Below, in pieces: positions 1 through 8,445 of a stretch of 64,000 bases of DNA. The notes below the pieces were generated by a model. The model searched no databases, was not told the origin of the DNA, and was given only the letters and a program-made list of their open reading frames with translations. How positions within the stretch are numbered: the stretch's first letter is position 1; every line of letters starts with the position of its first letter. A program made the position numbers and the translations under genes. Origin of the DNA: Allobosea sp. Leaf344 (GTDB lineage: Bacteria > Pseudomonadota > Alphaproteobacteria > Rhizobiales > Beijerinckiaceae); NCBI RefSeq assembly GCF_001426225.1, contig NZ_LMRT01000001.1, positions 1,188,637 to 1,252,636 on the forward strand, in the 5' to 3' direction.

Positions 1-201
1 GCCCTGACGCTGGCGGCGATCTCGGCCGGCGCGGTGTTCATGGGGGCCAACACCTATATCGGCAACGCGCCCAACTTCATGGTCTACGCCATCGCCAAGG
101 ACCGGAAGGTGAAGATGCCGAGCTTCTTCGGCTACATGCTCTGGTCCGGCGCCATCCTGATCCCGATCTTCCTGCTCCAGACCGTGATCTTCTTCCGCTG
201 A
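1..201 (+). CDS. C-terminal end of an NhaD/ArsB-superfamily ion transporter (partial, 5' end outside window)
   Basis: Only the last 66 codons are present, read in frame from the first base to a TGA at 199-201. The peptide holds two hydrophobic stretches, one at the very start and a last one (about residues 46-66) ending in TVIFFR. Between them is a motif [11 protein letters not shown] followed by a short basic loop (KDRKVKM). A helix-breaking Gly/Asn motif of this kind near the last membrane segments is typical of the ArsB/NhaD ion-transporter superfamily (Na+/H+ antiporters, citrate-type carriers). The substrate cannot be deduced from this fragment. It converges on the phn genes. Confidence 0.55.
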   Translation, partial: ALTLAAISAGAVFMGANTYIGNAPNFMVYAIAKDRKVKMPSFFGYMLWSGAILIPIFLLQTVIFFR

Positions 202-205
202 GCGG

Positions 206-224
206 GCGGGGCCGCCGGCCCCGC
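206..224. terminator. GC-rich hairpin between convergent genes
   Basis: Stem GCGGGGCC / GGCCCCGC (8 bp) with a 3-nt loop lies between the stop of the transporter (201) and the stop of phnE (236). There is no T-run on either side, so it is at best a weak bidirectional terminator. Confidence 0.3.
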
Positions 225-235
225 GCCTGCCCGCC

Positions 236-1864
236 TCAGATCACGCGGGAGCGGATCGTCGCGGTGACGATTTCGGTGATCACGACCACGACGAAGATCA
301 CGATCAGCACGAGCCCGACCTGGTCCCAGTAGAGATTGTCCATCGCCGCCTGCAGCGCGACGCCGAGGCCGCCGGCGCCGACCAGGCCGAGCACCGCGCT
401 CTCGCGGACATTGATGTCCCAGCGGAACAGGCTGACCGCGAGGAAGGCCGGCTTCACCTGCGGCCAGAAGCCCTTGAGCAGGACGGAGCGCCGCGGCGCC
501 CCGGCGGCACGCAGCGCCTCGATCGGCCCGGCGCGGGCCTCCTCGATCGCCTCGGCCAGGAATTTGCCGGTGAAGCCGATGGAATGCACGGCGATGGCGA
601 GCACGCCGGCCAGCGCGCCGGGGCCGAAGACCGCGACGAACAGCAGGGCCCAGACCAGCGTATGCACCGAGCGGGTGCCGACCAGGATGAAGCGCCCGAC
701 CATGTTGACCCAGGCCGAGGGCGAGACGTTGCGCGCGCACATCAGCGCCACGGGCGTCGCCAGGGCGATCGCCAGGATGGTGCCGAGCGTGGCGGTGTGC
801 AGCGTCTCGACCAGCGCGGCGCCGACCGTCTTGGGGAAATAGCTCCAATCCACCGGCCACATCCGGCCGAACAGGTCGACCGTCTGCTCCGGGGCGTCGT
901 ACAGGAATTCCGGGATGACCTCGATGGTCTGGACGGACCAGCCGAGCGCCAGGGCGGCGATCGCCCAGAACACCAGCCGCACCGTGCGCTCCGCCGTGGT
1001 GAAGCGGTGCCAGACCCGGTCTGCCCCGCGCCGGACGACCTCGCCCGAGGGCGCCTCGTCCTGATAGATGCGGCGCATGAAGGCCGACAGCACTTCGCCC
1101 GCCATCACCGTGACGATGATCGCGATGATGATCGACAGCACGAAATCATAGTCGAAGCGCTGGAAGGCGGTGAACAGCGTGGCGCCGATGCCGCCGCCGC
1201 CGACGAGCCCGACCAGGGCAGAATTGCGCAGGTTCGAATCGAGCTGATAGGCGGCGAAGCCGATGAAGCGCGGCAGCACCTGCGGCACTACGCCCATCAC
1301 CACGACCGAGAGGAAGGGTGCGCCGGCGGCGCGCAAAGCCTCGATCGGCTTCATCGACATTTCCTCGATCGCCTCGGCGATCAGCTTGGCGATGAAGCCG
1401 AGCGTCGCCACGACGAGCGCCATCACGCCGGCGAGCGCGCCGAAACCGACCGCCTTGACGAAGAGGATGGCGACGATGACCGGATGGAAGGTGCGGCAGA
1501 GCGCGATCACCCCGCGCGCGGCGATCGTCACCGGCAGCGGCATCAGGTTGCGCGCGGCGCAGAGGCCGAGCGGCAGCGCCAGCAGCACGCCGGCCCCGGT
1601 CGCGATGATCGCGATCTGCAGGGATTCCAGCATGCCGTCGAACAGCAGGCGCATCTTGTCGGCGGCGATGTTGGGCGGAAACATCCGGCCGAGGAAGCGC
1701 GCGCCATTGTCGAGCCCCAGGACGAAGCGCTCCCAGCGCATGTCGAGGATCTGGGCGGCATAGCCGACATAGAGGAGGAAGATCAGCGCGCCGATGCGCA
1801 GCGGCCAGTTTGGCGGGAAGGCGCGGCCGCGCAGGGCCGCCCCCGTCTCGGGCAGGGCGCTCAT
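236..1864 (-). CDS. phnE: Phosphonate-type ABC transporter permease, two PhnE domains fused in one chain
   Basis: Inner-membrane permease of the PhnDCE importer. At 542 aa it is twice the usual PhnE length and contains two complete permease units, roughly residues 70-268 and 340-542. Each has an EAA loop for docking the ATPase: [20 protein letters not shown] (164-183) and [20 protein letters not shown] (438-457). Each also has a downstream glycine-rich LVGxGGxG motif. The linker (about 270-295) is hydrophilic. In many rhizobia phnE1 and phnE2 are separate genes; here one chain can supply both halves of the channel. The start overlaps the stop of phnC by ATGA. No C-P lyase genes are in the window, so the substrate (phosphonate, phosphite or phosphate) stays open. 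Confidence 0.9.
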   Translation of the reverse strand: MSALPETGAALRGRAFPPNWPLRIGALIFLLYVGYAAQILDMRWERFVLGLDNGARFLGRMFPPNIAADKMRLLFDGMLESLQIAIIATGAGVLLALPLGLCAARNLMPLPVTIAARGVIALCRTFHPVIVAILFVKAVGFGALAGVMALVVATLGFIAKLIAEAIEEMSMKPIEALRAAGAPFLSVVVMGVVPQVLPRFIGFAAYQLDSNLRNSALVGLVGGGGIGATLFTAFQRFDYDFVLSIIIAIIVTVMAGEVLSAFMRRIYQDEAPSGEVVRRGADRVWHRFTTAERTVRLVFWAIAALALGWSVQTIEVIPEFLYDAPEQTVDLFGRMWPVDWSYFPKTVGAALVETLHTATLGTILAIALATPVALMCARNVSPSAWVNMVGRFILVGTRSVHTLVWALLFVAVFGPGALAGVLAIAVHSIGFTGKFLAEAIEEARAGPIEALRAAGAPRRSVLLKGFWPQVKPAFLAVSLFRWDINVRESAVLGLVGAGGLGVALQAAMDNLYWDQVGLVLIVIFVVVVITEIVTATIRSRVI

Positions 1865-2649
1865 TCCATCCAGCCTTCGCCGCCATAGATCTCGGCGAGA
1901 TGGGCATCCTGCAGGCCGGCGGGCGGCCCGTCATAGACGATCAGCCCCTTCGACATGCCGATGATGCGGCGGGCGAAACGCCGCGCCAGCGCGACATTGT
2001 GGATGTTGACCAGGACCGGAATGTTGCGCTCGCGGCCGACGAGGGCGAGCAGCTCCATGATCTCGACCGAGGTCTTGGGGTCGAGCGAGGAGGTCGGCTC
2101 GTCGGCGAGGACGAGATCGGGCTCCTGCATCACGGCGCGCGCGATGCCGACGCGCTGGCGCTGTCCGCCGGAGAGCTGGTCGGCGCGGCGGGTGGCGAAT
2201 TCGCCGAGGCCGACCTGTTCGAGCAGCGAGAAGGCCCGGGCGATGTCGGCCTCGGGGAAGCGCCGCGTCCAGGCGCGCCAGACCGGGACATAGCCGAGCC
2301 GGCCGCACAGCACGTTCTCGATCACGGTGAGCCGTTCGACCAGGTTGTATTCCTGGAAGACCATGCCGAGCCGGCGCCGCGCCTGGCGCAGGGCCTGGCC
2401 CTCGAGCCGCGCCAGATCGACCCCGTCAAGCAGAATCGAACCGGAAGTCGGGTCGACCAGCCGGTTGATGCAGCGGATCAGCGTCGACTTGCCGGTGCCG
2501 GAGGGGCCGATGATCGCGACCGTGCCGGGCTCGTCGACGGTGAGCGTGACGTCCCGCAGGACGGGCTGGCCGGGCCGGTATTCCTTGACGAGATTGCGGA
2601 TGATCAACGCCCGGCAGGTGCCGGGCGTGTCCTGTGGCAGAGCACTCAT
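1861..2649 (-). CDS. phnC: Phosphonate ABC transporter ATP-binding protein
   Basis: Cytoplasmic ATPase that powers the PhnDCE importer. The 262 aa carry the full set of ABC motifs: Walker [10 protein letters not shown] (48-56), Q-loop in VFQEYN (about 98-102), signature LSGGQRQR (159-166), Walker B DLVLADEP (178-185) and the switch His217 in NIHN. Its length and the ATPase-then-permease order fit PhnC. It sits 33 nt downstream of phnD and overlaps phnE by 4 nt, so the three genes form one minus-strand operon. Confidence 0.92.
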   Translation of the reverse strand: MSALPQDTPGTCRALIIRNLVKEYRPGQPVLRDVTLTVDEPGTVAIIGPSGTGKSTLIRCINRLVDPTSGSILLDGVDLARLEGQALRQARRRLGMVFQEYNLVERLTVIENVLCGRLGYVPVWRAWTRRFPEADIARAFSLLEQVGLGEFATRRADQLSGGQRQRVGIARAVMQEPDLVLADEPTSSLDPKTSVEIMELLALVGRERNIPVLVNIHNVALARRFARRIIGMSKGLIVYDGPPAGLQDAHLAEIYGGEGWME

Positions 2650-2682
2650 GGAGGCGACGGACTTCCTTCTCGAGCGGATCGC

Positions 2683-3732
2683 TCAGGGGGCCTTGGCCGG
2701 AGCCTGCTGCGCCTTCTTGGCCAGCGCCTCGGCTTCGCGCTTGGCTTCCGCGTCATAGGCGCTCTTGTTGTAGGGCGTGCCGGATTTCTCCGCGACATCG
2801 CGCACCACCGCCCAATCCTTCTGGTAGCTGATCGGCAGGAACCGGTCGTCGCCGTTGAACTCCTTGGTCATTTCCGGGGTGAAGCGGAAGGAGAAGAAGC
2901 AGTCGGTGAGCTTCTTGGCGAGCTCCGGCTTGAGATCATGGGCATGGGCGAAGGACGAGGTCGGGAAGACCGGGCTGCGGTAGATGACGCGCACATCCTC
3001 CTTCTTCACCGTGCCGCGGGTGATCATGCGCTCGAACACGTCGCTGGCGATGGCGCCCATGTCGTAATCGCCGGAGACGACGCCGAGCAGCGATTTGTCG
3101 TGCCCGCCCGACATCAGCGGCTTGTAGTCGGTATCCGCGGTCAGACCCTGCTCGGGAAACAGCACGCGCGGCGCGAGATTGCCGGAATTGGAGGAGGGCG
3201 AGGTATGCGCGACCTTCTTGTCCTTGAGGTCGGACAGCTTCTGATAGGGGCTCGACGCCTTGACCACCGCGACGAGATTATAGCCGCGGACCTGATCGCC
3301 GACGCCCTTGGCGGCGAAGGGGACGGCGCCGGCGAGGTTGACGGCGAAACCCGTCGGACCCGTGGAGAAGCCGGCGAAATGCAGCCGGCCGGAGCGCATC
3401 GCCTCGATCTCGGCGGAGTTGGACTGGACGGGGTAATAGACGATCCGCTTGCCGACGCAGCTGGTGAGATGCTCGGTCAGCGGCTTGAAGATATTGGCAT
3501 AGACGGCCGGATCCTCGACCGGCGTATAGGCCCAGACCAGCGCGGAAGGATCCTTCCAATCCTTCGGATCCGCCGGCGCATCGGCGACCAGGTCCTTGTT
3601 CGCGTCGCAATAGCGCGTGTCGAGCTGGCCGCGATTGGGGCAGCTATCCTGGGCCGGAGCCGCGCCGGGGGCGGCGATCACCAGCAGGGGAAGGGCCGCG
3701 ATGGCGGCGCCGAGCTTCGAAACAGTCACCAA
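2683..3732 (-). CDS. phnD: Phosphonate ABC transporter periplasmic substrate-binding protein
   Basis: Periplasmic receptor of the PhnDCE importer, 349 aa. An N-terminal signal peptide (residues 1 to about 27, hydrophobic core AAIAALPLLVIAA, Ala-rich with likely cleavage after APA) leads into a PhnD-type fold. Typical blocks are LVWAYTPVEDPAVYANIFKP, GRLHFAGFSTGPTGFAVN and the segment SPSSNSGNLAPR, which in PhnD relatives forms part of the anion-binding pocket. It is the first gene of phnD-phnC-phnE. The promoter should lie in the 94 nt before the next gene, where a Pho-box-like repeat is visible. Confidence 0.92.
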   Translation of the reverse strand: MVTVSKLGAAIAALPLLVIAAPGAAPAQDSCPNRGQLDTRYCDANKDLVADAPADPKDWKDPSALVWAYTPVEDPAVYANIFKPLTEHLTSCVGKRIVYYPVQSNSAEIEAMRSGRLHFAGFSTGPTGFAVNLAGAVPFAAKGVGDQVRGYNLVAVVKASSPYQKLSDLKDKKVAHTSPSSNSGNLAPRVLFPEQGLTADTDYKPLMSGGHDKSLLGVVSGDYDMGAIASDVFERMITRGTVKKEDVRVIYRSPVFPTSSFAHAHDLKPELAKKLTDCFFSFRFTPEMTKEFNGDDRFLPISYQKDWAVVRDVAEKSGTPYNKSAYDAEAKREAEALAKKAQQAPAKAP

Positions 3733-3784
3733 TCTCTCTCCCTGGATTGCCCCGGTCTGATCGGAGGGGCTTAGCCGGGAGTAT

Positions 3785-3802
3785 GTGACATAAATCTGTC
3801 AT
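3785..3802 (-). promoter_or_regulatory. Pho-box-like direct repeat upstream of phnD
   Basis: On the plus strand GTGACAT-AAAT-CTGTCAT reads as two heptamers separated by 4 nt. This is close to the enterobacterial PhoB box (two CTGTCAT-type heptamers, AT-rich spacer). It lies 53-70 nt upstream of the phnD start, where a PhoB site would be expected. The CTGTCAT sense runs opposite to phnD transcription, which is unusual. PhoB control of phn transport is well known in the family; its use here is inference. Confidence 0.45.
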
Positions 3803-3826
3803 ATTCCAGCCCGCGCGGGGCGGCGG

Positions 3827-4834
3827 TCAGCGCCGGCCCTCCGGCACATCGACACGGATCGCACGGGAGAAGCCGGGATCGCCGATGGGGACCGTCCTGG
3901 CGCGTTCGCTGATGCGGCCCTTGGCGACGAGTTCGGCGAGCGGGAGATCCTGCCGGATCGCGCCGATGCGCTGCAGGTAACCCGGCAGATAGCCCGAGAG
4001 CAGCACGCGCGGATCGAGCGGCAGCGAGAAGCGCCAGCCCGGCGCGACCTGCTCGACCAGCCTGTAGACCACCGTGGTGCAATTGGTGCCGAGCGTATTG
4101 TACCAGCGCGGCCGGGCGGCCAGCCGGTTGATGTCGGCGGCATAGGCGAGCAGCAGATCGCGCGCCTGCTGCGGCGAGGCGGCGAGGCGGAAGAGGCGGA
4201 CATCCTCGCGGCGCGCATGGGTGCGCAGGCCGACCACGTCGCGCTCGTCGGCCGCGACATAGGCCATCTCATAGCTGCGGAAGAAGCCGGCCAGCGACGA
4301 CCATTCCTCGCCGGTCTCGCGCCGCACCTCGATCGAGAAGGTCAGCGGCACGTCGTCGCGCAGGGTGAAGCTGACCAGGAGATGGGCGATCGCCTCCCCG
4401 GACCAGTAGGAGAGGAAGAGATCGACCCCCTCCACCGCATCGAGGCTGATGCTCCGATTCCGCCAGGCGATGTCGTAATCGGTCTCGCTGCGCCAGGTGA
4501 AATGCCGGAGATTCTCGATTTCGAGGCTGTCGCCCTGCCGCTCGATGCGGGGCAGGCGGGCGAACTCCGGGATCCAGTCGCGCTGATGCGAGGGCGTGAG
4601 CGCGCTCCACCAGCCGAGCAGGCCGAGCAGCAGCAGGGCGAAGCCGAGGGGCAGCCGCAGCGCCCCGCTCCACAGGCCGATTCCGCCGGCCAGCGCCGCC
4701 AGCCCGAACAGGATCGCGGCCGGGAGGGCGAAGGGCTGCGGCAGGCGAAACAGCAGGAGCCCGACGCCCCAGGCCGCCCCGCAGAGCAGAGCGAGGCTGG
4801 CGAGCAGGCGCAGCAGCAAGCCGATGTGGCCCAT
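3827..4834 (-). CDS. DUF4105 (Lnb-type N-terminal periplasmic domain) membrane protein
   Basis: 335 aa. Three hydrophobic helices (about 5-28, 34-55 and 60-78) are followed by a soluble domain presumably facing the periplasm. The soluble part matches the DUF4105 family in style: a His in EAIAHLLVSF (His151) and the strongly conserved NCTT block (Cys252), which looks like a Cys/His hydrolase site. The family has no settled biochemical role in proteobacteria. The gene lies 46 nt downstream of pckA on the same strand without an obvious terminator between them, so read-through is possible, but no functional link is evident. Confidence 0.7.
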   Translation of the reverse strand: MGHIGLLLRLLASLALLCGAAWGVGLLLFRLPQPFALPAAILFGLAALAGGIGLWSGALRLPLGFALLLLGLLGWWSALTPSHQRDWIPEFARLPRIERQGDSLEIENLRHFTWRSETDYDIAWRNRSISLDAVEGVDLFLSYWSGEAIAHLLVSFTLRDDVPLTFSIEVRRETGEEWSSLAGFFRSYEMAYVAADERDVVGLRTHARREDVRLFRLAASPQQARDLLLAYAADINRLAARPRWYNTLGTNCTTVVYRLVEQVAPGWRFSLPLDPRVLLSGYLPGYLQRIGAIRQDLPLAELVAKGRISERARTVPIGDPGFSRAIRVDVPEGRR

Positions 4835-4880
4835 CTCCGCCCGCTCCCCCCTGGTGCCGCGGTCCCCGCCCCTCTCCTCG

Positions 4881-6491
4881 TCAGGCGGCCAGCGAGTTGA
4901 CCGGCGCCGCGGCCTTCACCGCATCGTCGACATGGCTCTCGAAGCGCTTGAAATTCTCCCGGAACATCGCGACCAGGCGCTTGGCCGTCTCGGAGAATTC
5001 GGCCTTATCCTGCCAGGTCTTGACGGGGTAGAGGATGTGGGGCTCGACGCCGGGCACCGAAGTCGGCACCGCGAAGCCGAAATAGGGATCGCGGCGGAAA
5101 TCGGCCCGGTTGAGCGAGCCGTCCAGCGCCGCCGAGAGCAGGCGGCGGGTGACGCGGATCGGCATGCGCCGGCCGACGCCGTATTTGCCGCCGGTCCAGC
5201 CGGTGTTGACCAGCCAGCAATCGACATGATGCTTGGCGATGAGATCGCGCAGCAGATTGCCGTAGACCGAGGGGTGGCGCGGCATGAAGGGCGCGCCGAA
5301 ACAGGTCGAGAACGTGGCCTCTGGATCCTTCACGCCCTTCTCGGTGCCGGCCACCTTGGCGGTGTAGCCGGAGAGGAAGTGATACATCGCCTCGGCGCCG
5401 GTCAGCTTGGCGATCGGCGGCAGCACGCCGAAGGCGTCGCAGGTCAGCATCACGATGTTCTTGGGGTGGCCGGCGCGGCCGGTGGCGCTGGCATTGGGAA
5501 TGAAGTGGAGCGGATAGGCGCAGCGCGTGTTCTCGGTCTTGGAGCCGTCGTCGAAATCCGGCGCGCGGCTGATCGGATCGAGCGTGACGTTCTCCAGCAC
5601 GGTGCCGAAGCGCTCGGTGGTCGCGTAGATCTCCGGCTCGGCATCGCGCGAGAGGCGGATGGTCTTGGCGTAGCAGCCGCCCTCGAAATTGAAGACGCCC
5701 TTGCCGGACCAGCCATGCTCGTCATCGCCGAGCAGAGTGCGGCTGGGATCGGCCGAGAGCGTGGTCTTGCCGGTGCCGGACAGGCCGAAGAAGACGGCGA
5801 CGTCGTTCTCCGAGGCGGCATTGGCGGAGCAATGCATCGGCATCACCCCGGCGCCGGGCAAGGTGAAGTTGAGATAGGTGAAGACCGACTTCTTCATCTC
5901 GCCGGCATAGGAGGTGCCGCCGATCAGCACGATCTTGCGGGTGAAGTCGATCGCGATGACGGTCTCGGAGCGGCAGCCATGGCGGGCCGGATCGGCCTTG
6001 AAGCTCGGCAGATCGACGATCGTCAGCTCCGGCACATAGCTCGCCAGCTCCTCGAGCTCCGGGCGGATCAGCAGGTTGCGGATGAAGAGCGAGTGCCAGG
6101 CATATTCGGTGAAGACGCGGGCCTTGACGCGATGCGCCGGATCGGCGCCGCCATAGAGATCCTGCGCATAGAGCGCCTTGCCCTCGGCATGGCTGAGGAA
6201 ATCCGCCAGCAGCGCCTCGAACTGCGCCGTGGTGATGGAGCCGTTGTTCTCCCACCAGACGCTGCCTTCGGTGGTCGCGTCGCGGACGACGAATTTGTCC
6301 TTCGGCGAGCGGCCGGTATGGATCCCGGTATCGGCGCGCAGCGCCCCGCCCTTGGCCAGCACCGCCTCGCCCGACTTCAGCGCATCCTCGTAGAGCCTGG
6401 GCGCCTCCAGGTTCCAGCAGACCGATTTCAGCTTGCGGAAGCCGAAGGTGTCGGCGCCGTGGGCGGCATTGTAATGACCGATATTGTCCAC
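4881..6491 (-). CDS. pckA: Phosphoenolpyruvate carboxykinase (ATP)
   Basis: Converts oxaloacetate and ATP to PEP, CO2 and ADP, the first committed step of gluconeogenesis. The 536 aa include the R-x-D-T-G-x-H-T-G-R-S substrate loop (about 52-62), P-loop GLSGTGKTT (236-244, Lys242) and the metal-binding LLGDDEHGW (Asp256, Asp257). The GTG start at 6491 is chosen because a GGGAGGAT Shine-Dalgarno lies 5-12 nt before it and it gives the usual 536-aa length; a further 23 upstream codons are open but look non-coding. In Agrobacterium and Sinorhizobium pckA also lies beside chvI-chvG and responds to ChvI, and the same neighbourhood is seen here. Confidence 0.95.
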   Translation of the reverse strand: MDNIGHYNAAHGADTFGFRKLKSVCWNLEAPRLYEDALKSGEAVLAKGGALRADTGIHTGRSPKDKFVVRDATTEGSVWWENNGSITTAQFEALLADFLSHAEGKALYAQDLYGGADPAHRVKARVFTEYAWHSLFIRNLLIRPELEELASYVPELTIVDLPSFKADPARHGCRSETVIAIDFTRKIVLIGGTSYAGEMKKSVFTYLNFTLPGAGVMPMHCSANAASENDVAVFFGLSGTGKTTLSADPSRTLLGDDEHGWSGKGVFNFEGGCYAKTIRLSRDAEPEIYATTERFGTVLENVTLDPISRAPDFDDGSKTENTRCAYPLHFIPNASATGRAGHPKNIVMLTCDAFGVLPPIAKLTGAEAMYHFLSGYTAKVAGTEKGVKDPEATFSTCFGAPFMPRHPSVYGNLLRDLIAKHHVDCWLVNTGWTGGKYGVGRRMPIRVTRRLLSAALDGSLNRADFRRDPYFGFAVPTSVPGVEPHILYPVKTWQDKAEFSETAKRLVAMFRENFKRFESHVDDAVKAAAPVNSLAA

Positions 6492-6700
6492 TGGGATCCT
6501 CCCGAGGCGCGATCCGCTCCAGTCGCGGCCGCTATCTTGCGCAGGCGCGCATCGCGGCAAGGCAGCCCGCGCGCCGGTGAGCGATGTCGATCGGCTCTTT
6601 AGGCCCTCGCAGACGCCGGCTCAAGATGGCGGAAGGTCTTGAACCGTCTGAAAAATCGCTAAATCGATTGAAATAGCCGGCGTGGTGAATGCGCCGCCGC

Positions 6701-7513
6701 TCAGGGCGAAGCGTCCCCCCGGTCGGCGCCCTCGCGGGCCTGGCGCGCCAGCAGCGCCAGCGTGCCGCGCAGGGCGGCCGCATCCGCGACCGGCGCGGGG
6801 AAGGGCAGGCGCAGGGTCTCGTCGCCGAGAGCGAGATCGAGCCCGTCGGGATCGATGCCGGTGACGCGCCAGGCGCCGTCGCGCGCCTTCAGCAAGGCGG
6901 TGGCGTAGAGCCTCACGGCATCGGCATGGTCCGCGTTCATATGCGCCACCGCCCCCTCCTCGAGCGGCGCCAGCGCATCCGCCCGGTCGGCGGCGCTGAG
7001 GATATCGGCGGGGGTGAGTTCGAAGGCGCGGCCGAACCCGCCATTCAGGCTGGCTGCCTCGATCTGCAGGGCGAAGAACGAGAAATCGCCGAAATCCGCA
7101 TAGAGCCCCGCCTTGGGCTGGCGCGCCAGGAAGCGGCGGCGGATGCGCTCCGCCTCGGGCCCCTCCCGCGACACCTGCCGCGCCCGCAGCTTCAGCGTGA
7201 TCCGGGGATGCGCGAGCGGATCGCCCTTGCCGGAGCGCGCCAGCAGCAGCGAGCAGCGGGGATCGGCGAGGAGATTGCCGGTGTGGCCCGACAGAGCCGA
7301 GACCAGGATCAGCGGCGTGCCGTCGCCATCGGTGGCGAGGCTGACGAGGCTCGCCGCGGGGTGGCCATCGGCGCCGAGCGTCGCCAGCGTGCCGGAGCGG
7401 GCGGAGCGCAGCAGCTCGCGGGCCAGCGCGCGGGCCCCGTCATCGGTGGGCCGGATCGGGTCGATCTTGCGGGGCTGCTCGCCCGCGGCGACGGCCGGAC
7501 TGTCCTGGGTCAT
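6701..7513 (-). CDS. HugZ-like pyridoxamine 5'-phosphate oxidase-fold protein with DUF2470 domain
   Basis: 270 aa with two domains. Residues about 25-170 form an FMN-binding split-barrel type domain (SGTLATLGADGHP, then LILVSALSGHTGNLLADPRCSL style). Residues about 185-260 form a DUF2470 domain with the motif HMNADHADAVRLYA. This architecture is that of HugZ/HutZ haem-utilisation proteins, which bind or degrade haem in the cytoplasm. No haem transport genes are nearby, so haem degradation is inferred from family only. It is divergent from chvI with a 139-nt spacer. Confidence 0.75.
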   Translation of the reverse strand: MTQDSPAVAAGEQPRKIDPIRPTDDGARALARELLRSARSGTLATLGADGHPAASLVSLATDGDGTPLILVSALSGHTGNLLADPRCSLLLARSGKGDPLAHPRITLKLRARQVSREGPEAERIRRRFLARQPKAGLYADFGDFSFFALQIEAASLNGGFGRAFELTPADILSAADRADALAPLEEGAVAHMNADHADAVRLYATALLKARDGAWRVTGIDPDGLDLALGDETLRLPFPAPVADAAALRGTLALLARQAREGADRGDASP

Positions 7514-7568
7514 GGAACCTCTGCGCCTGCGATCTCTTTTTCAGGGTGCGCGGTAGCAAATCCGTCAT

Positions 7569-7621
7569 GCGGTCGCTAGATTGCGGCCATGGTTTGGCCG
7601 CTCTCCCGCGAGAGTGACCGC
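7569..7621 (+). other. Nested inverted repeats upstream of chvI (possible structured leader)
   Basis: Three helices can form together: outer GCGGTC (7569-7574) with GACCGC (7616-7621), then GCGGCCA (7583-7589) with TGGCCGC (7595-7601), then TCTC (7602-7605) with GAGA (7610-7613). Together they make a three-way junction ending 32 nt before the chvI start. Whether it acts as RNA or DNA is unknown. Confidence 0.35.
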
Positions 7622-7652
7622 AAAAGCATTTCAAACGCGAGACCCTGTTCCG

Positions 7653-8354
7653 ATGCCAACCATTGCGCTGGTCGATGACGACCGCAACATTCTGACGTCG
7701 GTGTCCATCGCCCTCGAAGCCGAGGGCTACCGCATCATGACCTATACGGACGGCGCCTCCGCATTGGACGGGCTGAAGCAGAATCCGCCCGACCTCGCGA
7801 TTTTCGACATCAAGATGCCCCGCATGGACGGGATGGAGCTGCTGCGCCGTTTGCGCCAGAAATCCGACCTGCCGGTGATCTTCCTGACCTCGAAGGACGA
7901 GGAGATCGACGAGCTCTTCGGCCTGAAGATGGGCGCCGACGATTTCATCCGGAAGCCGTTCTCGCAGCGCCTGCTGGTCGAGCGCGTCAAGGCGATCCTG
8001 CGCCGCTCCGGCGCCAAGGACCCCGGCGCGCCGGCGCGTTCGGAGGATGCCAAGGCACTGGAGCGCGGCCTGCTGCGCATGGATCCCGAGCGCCATACCT
8101 GCACCTGGAAGGGCGAGCCGGTGGTGCTGACCGTGACCGAATTCCTGATCCTGCAGTCGCTGGCGCAGCGCCCGGGCGTGGTGAAGAGCCGCAACGCCCT
8201 GATGGACGCCGCCTATGACGACGAGGTCTATGTCGACGACCGGACGATCGACAGCCATATCAAGCGGCTGCGCAAGAAGTTCAACCAGGTCGACCCGGAT
8301 TTCGACATGATCGAGACCCTCTACGGCGTCGGCTACCGCTTCAAGGAAGGCTGA
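7653..8354 (+). CDS. chvI: Two-component response regulator ChvI (OmpR family)
   Basis: 233-aa DNA-binding response regulator, partner of ChvG. The receiver domain (about 3-115) has the acidic pocket DDD (8-10), phospho-acceptor Asp52 in [10 protein letters not shown] and the conserved Lys in IRKPF. The C-terminal winged helix (about 140-233) ends in the OmpR-type GVGYRF block. The start at 7653 gives the canonical [13 protein letters not shown]-terminus; upstream codons in frame are not conserved-looking. In rhizobia ChvI controls envelope, acid-response and exopolysaccharide genes. Next to pckA and upstream of chvG, it follows the standard order. Confidence 0.93.
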   Translation: MPTIALVDDDRNILTSVSIALEAEGYRIMTYTDGASALDGLKQNPPDLAIFDIKMPRMDGMELLRRLRQKSDLPVIFLTSKDEEIDELFGLKMGADDFIRKPFSQRLLVERVKAILRRSGAKDPGAPARSEDAKALERGLLRMDPERHTCTWKGEPVVLTVTEFLILQSLAQRPGVVKSRNALMDAAYDDEVYVDDRTIDSHIKRLRKKFNQVDPDFDMIETLYGVGYRFKEG

Positions 8355-8445
8355 GGCCGGCTTCGGCGGCGCTCCGCACGCGGTGCGCGCGCCGCGAGAC
8401 GGTGGCCGGCGTCCCCGCGGCGACGGGGCGAACGCAACGGATACG

